Positions 14,054-17,622 of a stretch of DNA of 17,622 nucleotides are shown here, in pieces. Origin of the DNA: Desulfotomaculaceae bacterium (GTDB lineage: Bacteria > Bacillota > Desulfotomaculia > Desulfotomaculales > Pelotomaculaceae); the NCBI GenBank assembly GCA_028704035.1, contig JAQVLS010000007.1, positions 1 to 17,622 of the forward strand, given 5' to 3'. The notes under the pieces were generated by a model. The model did no database searches. It saw only the letters and a list, made by a program, of their open reading frames with translations, and was not told the DNA's origin. Every line of letters starts with the position of its first letter. The first letter of the stretch is position 1. Made by a program: the position numbers and the translations under genes.

Positions 14054-14794
14054 ATGAAGGTGGTTTTTCATGATTTATTCCGCGGCGTCTATGATTACGA
14101 CCCGGCCGCCGCCGCTGGCAGGATGGACTGCATCGTAGATGAGCTGGAAGGCCGTTACGAATTTGTTGTGCCGCATCCAGCCAGTGAAAAAGACATCCTG
14201 CTTGTACACAGTCAGAGTCACCTGGATTGGGTAAAAGAACGCAGCATCATTTATGAGATAGCCATGTATTCCGCAGGCGGAGCAATCATGGCAGCGCAAA
14301 TGGCCATGCGGGGCGACCCCGCTTTCGCCCTGATCCGGCCGCCCGGCCACCATGCCAGTAGGGACTCCTGCTGGGGCTTTTGCTGGTTTAACAACGTTGC
14401 TATGGCGGTGGAGAAGGTACGCAGGGAAGACACGGTAAAAAAGGTCATCATTGTAGACACTGACCTTCATTTCGGTGACGGTACTGATAATATCTTCGAA
14501 GACAACTATGACGTAAGTTATTACAACATCTACAACATAGAAGGTCTGGTACAATTTCTCAATATTCATAAGGAATGCGATTTAATTGCGGTTTCAGCCG
14601 GCTTTGACAAGCATAAGCAAGACTGGGGATTTATCTACTCAACCGAAGATTTTTTCACAATGGGCCAGATGATCTCCAACCATGCCCGCAAATTTTGCGG
14701 CGGCAGGTTCTTTGCCGTGCTTGAAGGCGGTTACAACCACCAGGTGCTGGGCAAGAATGTGAGAGCCATGCTGGAAGGATTTGATTCAGTTTAG
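14054..14794 (+). CDS. Short histone-deacetylase-family amidohydrolase
   Basis: A zinc-dependent deacetylase of the arginase/deacetylase fold, here 246 residues from ATG 14054 with AGGAGG 7 nt upstream. Active-site residues are all seen: H99-H100 in RPPGHHAS, zinc ligands D137 and H139 (DTDLHFGDGT) and D185 (SAGFDKH), and Y227 in LEGGYN. The stretch between the second and third zinc sites is short (about 45 residues, against about 85 in typical members), so the rim of the active site should be reduced. Bacterial relatives act on acetylated small molecules such as polyamines or on protein lysines; the substrate here is unknown. It is a single-gene unit, with its own promoter and terminator. 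Confidence 0.93.
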   Translation: MKVVFHDLFRGVYDYDPAAAAGRMDCIVDELEGRYEFVVPHPASEKDILLVHSQSHLDWVKERSIIYEIAMYSAGGAIMAAQMAMRGDPAFALIRPPGHHASRDSCWGFCWFNNVAMAVEKVRREDTVKKVIIVDTDLHFGDGTDNIFEDNYDVSYYNIYNIEGLVQFLNIHKECDLIAVSAGFDKHKQDWGFIYSTEDFFTMGQMISNHARKFCGGRFFAVLEGGYNHQVLGKNVRAMLEGFDSV

Positions 14795-14848
14795 GTTTAG
14801 TCTTGAAATAAGATTAATTATTGAATAAATCAGCTAATTGTGTAACAG

Positions 14849-14882
14849 ATATGGCGGATAATTAAAGGCCATATTTTTTTTA
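14849..14882 (+). terminator. Terminator behind the deacetylase-family gene
   Basis: ATATGGC (14849-14855) pairs with GCCATAT (14868-14874) across a 12-nt loop, followed by a run of T up to 14881. Confidence 0.75.
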
Positions 14883-15040
14883 TTATTAAGCCAAATAGAG
14901 CAGCGGTATAAAAAGGGGTCCTGCGCTTGTTCAACAGAGATGGTTTAAACAGAAATGATTTGCCAACAATAAAGATGTGTTATATCGTAATAATGGATGT
15001 TTGTGTTAATTTAAAATCCAAAACTAAAGGTGGGGGATCA

Positions 15041-16312
15041 GTGAAAAAAGAGAGCAGTAATAAAATTCCGGTAGCGGCAGAAAGTATTACAGATGAAACC
15101 TTGCCGGAAACACATATCCTGACCCAGGCCGAGTTGGCCCGCCGGGAAAGGCTGGCGAAAATTCAGCAGGAAAGAGACGGCTTTGTTGGCTTAAATGAGC
15201 TGGCAGATTTTGAAACAAAACAATCAGAAATGTTCATAAAAGAATGTAAAAACATCCTCAGGGACAACTTGGCCGCAGGCGTTAGGACAGACTGGGCGTC
15301 CCTTTATAATGACAAGCCTTATCCCCCTTTTGTATATAAAAATCCCGCTCCCCGGTACAATCTGATCGCCCGGGAAAAGGGCGTACCGAAAAAAAGTTTT
15401 TTTTCTGAACTGCTTTTCCCCGCTATAAAAAAAGCGCGCCTGGAAAAAGAAAACAACGCTAAAACAGCTTATGATTTGAAATCGAAACAACATGAAGAAG
15501 AAAAAGAAGCAGGACGCGCCGCCTACGAAAAAGAAAGGGACGCTTATGTGGCCGGGCAGTCGGCCTATAACAGCGAAGTTGAAACACTGCAGTTTAATTT
15601 TGGAAAAGGGCATCCCGCAGCAATCGAAAGCTTTGCCAGGATAGTCCTGCATAGCATAAAAATACCGGATTCTATCAATGTTTACTTTGATCCGGTCTAT
15701 CTGCCGGGAGAAAAACAGCTGGTTATCGATTGCTTGCTGCCGGCCTATTATGATTTACCCCGCGCTGTCAGCTACCAATATAACAAAGATAACCGGGCCA
15801 TAGTGCCCATTGTAATGGGCGATCAGGAGTATAACACATTTTACCTGGACCTTATCCAGCAAATTACCCTGATTGCGATAAATACCGTTTTCAACGCGAT
15901 ACCCGCCCGGCTCCTCCAATGGGTTGGTTTTAACGGCTGGGTTGAAAATGATAAAATCGGGGATACCCTGGAATCAAAGGCCTGTATCATAACCTGCCGG
16001 ACGGCCAGAGACGATTTTACAGCTCTTGATCTGCTTGAGCTCTCACCCACGGACCTGTTGCAGGAACTTGAGGGCCTGACTGCAAAATCCTTTACGGGGA
16101 CGGACACAGTGCAGCCGTTTGTCAGCACCGCAGATTCTTCTGACGCAGATGAAAATAAACAGGCGTCGGATGTCCTTAAAGATAAGTCCAAACCACCCCG
16201 GTACCGGCCAGGCGAACTCAGACAAGTTACCACACAACTTATGGAAGAGATGGTGGACCAAATTGAAAAAAGCTTGCTGACCGACAGGGACAAGGATGGA
16301 ATGATCCATTGA
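15041..16312 (+). CDS. Protein with the Mrr-associated N-terminal module but no nuclease domain
   Basis: Start GTG 15041 has AGGTGGGGG about 7 nt upstream; an upstream in-frame TTG (14927) has none. The protein has 423 residues. Residues 26-75 are helical and charged; 122-185 form a Lys/Glu-rich helix, probably coiled coil; 186-365 match a module that I know from restriction-type proteins, where it precedes an Mrr nuclease domain. Shared features are a Tyr/Phe-rich strand with LVIDCLLP, then LYxxxxxQITLxAxxxVF, VGFNGWV and ACIITCRTARDDF. The last 60 residues are low-complexity and charged, with no D-x(n)-E/QxK nuclease signature. A scaffold or regulatory role in defence is possible but inferred. 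No methylase or partner nuclease is nearby. Confidence 0.7.
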   Translation: MKKESSNKIPVAAESITDETLPETHILTQAELARRERLAKIQQERDGFVGLNELADFETKQSEMFIKECKNILRDNLAAGVRTDWASLYNDKPYPPFVYKNPAPRYNLIAREKGVPKKSFFSELLFPAIKKARLEKENNAKTAYDLKSKQHEEEKEAGRAAYEKERDAYVAGQSAYNSEVETLQFNFGKGHPAAIESFARIVLHSIKIPDSINVYFDPVYLPGEKQLVIDCLLPAYYDLPRAVSYQYNKDNRAIVPIVMGDQEYNTFYLDLIQQITLIAINTVFNAIPARLLQWVGFNGWVENDKIGDTLESKACIITCRTARDDFTALDLLELSPTDLLQELEGLTAKSFTGTDTVQPFVSTADSSDADENKQASDVLKDKSKPPRYRPGELRQVTTQLMEEMVDQIEKSLLTDRDKDGMIH

Positions 16313-16441
16313 CTTTGAGCCGGCTTTTAAATTCTCATGGGGCGCAAAATGTCTGAAAATTCTGCAATGTAATTCATTTCAATTTCATCCGCCACGTGGT
16401 ACCATATAAGAAAAAACAATACTGCATGGAGGTGGCGCTTT

Positions 16442-16870
16442 TTGGAATCAATGCTGCGTGACCTGGCGGCTTTTTACGAAAATCTGGACCAGATGCTGCA
16501 GCCAACAAAAAAGGTGTGCGGGGCCTGCGGCGAGTGCTGTCGGAAAGCGTCCATGCTGAGGGTTTACCCGCTGGAACTGCAGAACATCAGAAGGTTTGTT
16601 AAAGATGAGTATGCTATGAGGAAATTCGTAGATTTCTCAAACAACAAGGTGGTTAAAATCTGGGGGAATGTAGAAGGACTATGTCCCTTCCAGGAAGGAA
16701 ATCGCTGTTCCATTTACGTTGTCCGTCCGTACTTCTGCCGTGTATACGGCCATTACAACTACCGAGGCGATAATTTGCCTAAGGGGTGTGTCTACTTCAG
16801 CCATTCCATAACCTATTTTGATAAGAAGGAGCTGCCCCTGTATGATGATTTAAATTCACTCTCCCAATAA
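16442..16870 (+). CDS. YkgJ-family cysteine cluster protein
   Basis: The 142-residue protein has the cluster C26-x2-C29-x2-C32-C33 (VCGACGECC), then C81, C89 and C99 (CPFQEGNRCSIYVVRPYFC) and C116. This is the CxxCxxCC family, thought to bind zinc or an iron-sulfur cluster. The TTG start at 16442 lies 9 nt after GGAGG (16428-16432); the next ATG (16451) is 18 nt away, so TTG is preferred. The upstream gap of about 130 nt holds CCACGTGG and a TATAAG, without a clear -35. It ends 10 nt from the end of cheB, which converges on it. Confidence 0.92.
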   Translation: MESMLRDLAAFYENLDQMLQPTKKVCGACGECCRKASMLRVYPLELQNIRRFVKDEYAMRKFVDFSNNKVVKIWGNVEGLCPFQEGNRCSIYVVRPYFCRVYGHYNYRGDNLPKGCVYFSHSITYFDKKELPLYDDLNSLSQ

Positions 16871-16880
16871 TCACAGGGCG

Positions 16881-17622
16881 CTATCCAGATTTACCGCTCA
16901 GAAGACTTATAATCTTGTTCGTAATGCTGCCAAGCGGCACAAGACATTCCGCCCCGCCCAGCTGATAAGCCATCTTCGGCATGCCGAATACAACTGAGGT
17001 ATCCTCATCCTGGGCCAGGGTTCTGGCGCCGGCCCTGCGCATGGCAAACATGCCCTCAGCCCCGTCGCCGCCCATTCCTGTAAGCATTACCCCAATGGCG
17101 TTGGCGCCCACGTATTTCGCCACCGACTGGAAGAGCACCTCAACTGACGGGCAATGCCCGTTGACGTTTTCTCCTTTCCGGCAGTCCACCTGGTATATCC
17201 CACCGGACCGGCACACTCTCATGTGAAGACCGCCGGGCGCGATTAATACACTGCCGGGCATAACCCTGTCCCCGGTTTTCGCTTCCTTTACTTCCATCCT
17301 GCTGACAACGTCCAGGCTTTCAGCAAAATGCCGTGTGAAACCTGCGGGCATATGCTGCACTATCACGACGCCGGGCATAGTAGACGGAAGGCTTTGCACA
17401 ATCCGGCGTATGGCCTGGGTACCTCCGGTTGAGGCTCCAATCGCAATAACTTTATCCGTTGATTCGGCCAGGGAGTAGCTGTCGATTTTTGCCGGCTTAA
17501 GCGCAGTCCTCCGATTTCTTTTCCAGGCGCTGACGTTGACAGACGCCGCTATTTTGACCTTATCCCTCAGATCACCCAGCATATCTCTTAAACCGCGGGC
17601 AACATCGGTACTGGGTTTGGTA
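16881..17622 (-). CDS. cheB: Chemotaxis protein-glutamate methylesterase CheB, C-terminal part
   Basis: CheB removes methyl groups from, and deamidates, chemoreceptor glutamyl sites. The frame is open to the right window edge, so the receiver domain and start are outside. The visible part has a linker (positively charged KRNRR region) then the catalytic domain. The serine is in IGASTGG, the histidine in VVIVQHMP, the aspartate in LTGMGGDGAEG, with AQDEDTSVVFGMPK near the end. All three catalytic residues are intact. It shows that the strain is, or descends from, a chemotactic motile bacterium. It stops at TAG 16881-16883. Confidence 0.96.
   Translation of the reverse strand, partial: TKPSTDVARGLRDMLGDLRDKVKIAASVNVSAWKRNRRTALKPAKIDSYSLAESTDKVIAIGASTGGTQAIRRIVQSLPSTMPGVVIVQHMPAGFTRHFAESLDVVSRMEVKEAKTGDRVMPGSVLIAPGGLHMRVCRSGGIYQVDCRKGENVNGHCPSVEVLFQSVAKYVGANAIGVMLTGMGGDGAEGMFAMRRAGARTLAQDEDTSVVFGMPKMAYQLGGAECLVPLGSITNKIISLLSGKSG

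Noticed and set aside
14075..14569. 164-codon minus-strand frame inside the deacetylase-family gene
   Set aside because: It is an antisense shadow of a gene with complete active-site motifs and a clear promoter.
15224..15652. Long minus-strand frame inside the Mrr-module gene
   Set aside because: Composition is Phe- and Cys-rich as expected for antisense of Lys/Glu-rich coding sequence; no SD.
1..17622. CRISPR arrays, tRNA/rRNA genes, insertion sequences, prophage
   Set aside because: No regularly spaced repeats, cloverleaf-like segments, transposase motifs or phage structural genes were seen by eye on either strand.

Overview
The window looks like chromosome from an anaerobic, spore-forming Firmicute, most plausibly of the Pelotomaculum/Desulfotomaculum (Peptococcaceae) type. 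The evidence is an intact spoVT, strong AGGAGG-type ribosome binding sites, frequent TTG and GTG starts, a B12-dependent class II ribonucleotide reductase, and many small cysteine-rich proteins. The genus is inference. Two genes are cut by the window edges: a YyaL-type protein at the left and cheB at the right.

Layout. From 1 to about 13400 every confident gene is on the minus strand. In transcription order from the right these are: a TIGR04076 protein, an FmdB-like zinc ribbon, a 22-bp hairpin, a YgjP-like metallopeptidase, a possible 47-residue remnant, a MASE3 histidine kinase with its OmpR-type regulator, two tandem Fe/Mn superoxide dismutases, an 18-residue Cys-ended microORF, nrdJ with an intein, a small CPRC thioredoxin-like protein, a cold-shock protein, spoVT, a CBO0543-type membrane protein and the YyaL-type protein. 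From 13676 to 16870 the genes are on the plus strand: a small unknown basic protein, a short histone-deacetylase-family amidohydrolase, a protein carrying a module otherwise seen with Mrr-type restriction proteins, and a YkgJ-type cysteine-cluster protein. The partial cheB converges on the last of these.

How the genes fit together. The middle (3900-9100) reads as a redox and radical-chemistry neighbourhood. The two dismutases sit upstream of the radical enzyme NrdJ, and a thioredoxin-like protein follows NrdJ and could re-reduce it. The nrdJ promoter has an extended -10 and two NrdR-box-like palindromes. The two-component pair lies immediately upstream of the dismutases but is separated from them by a terminator.

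Most unusual points: a 362-residue intein placed exactly before the thiyl-radical cysteine of NrdJ, with one LAGLIDADG acidic residue replaced by Gly; a dismutase with a CKCTCEC tail followed by a microORF ending CKGGC; a catalytic-domain-free relative of Mrr-associated proteins; and a 22-bp hairpin whose arms resemble Fur-box halves. No tRNA, rRNA, CRISPR array, insertion sequence or complete mobile element was seen apart from the intein.
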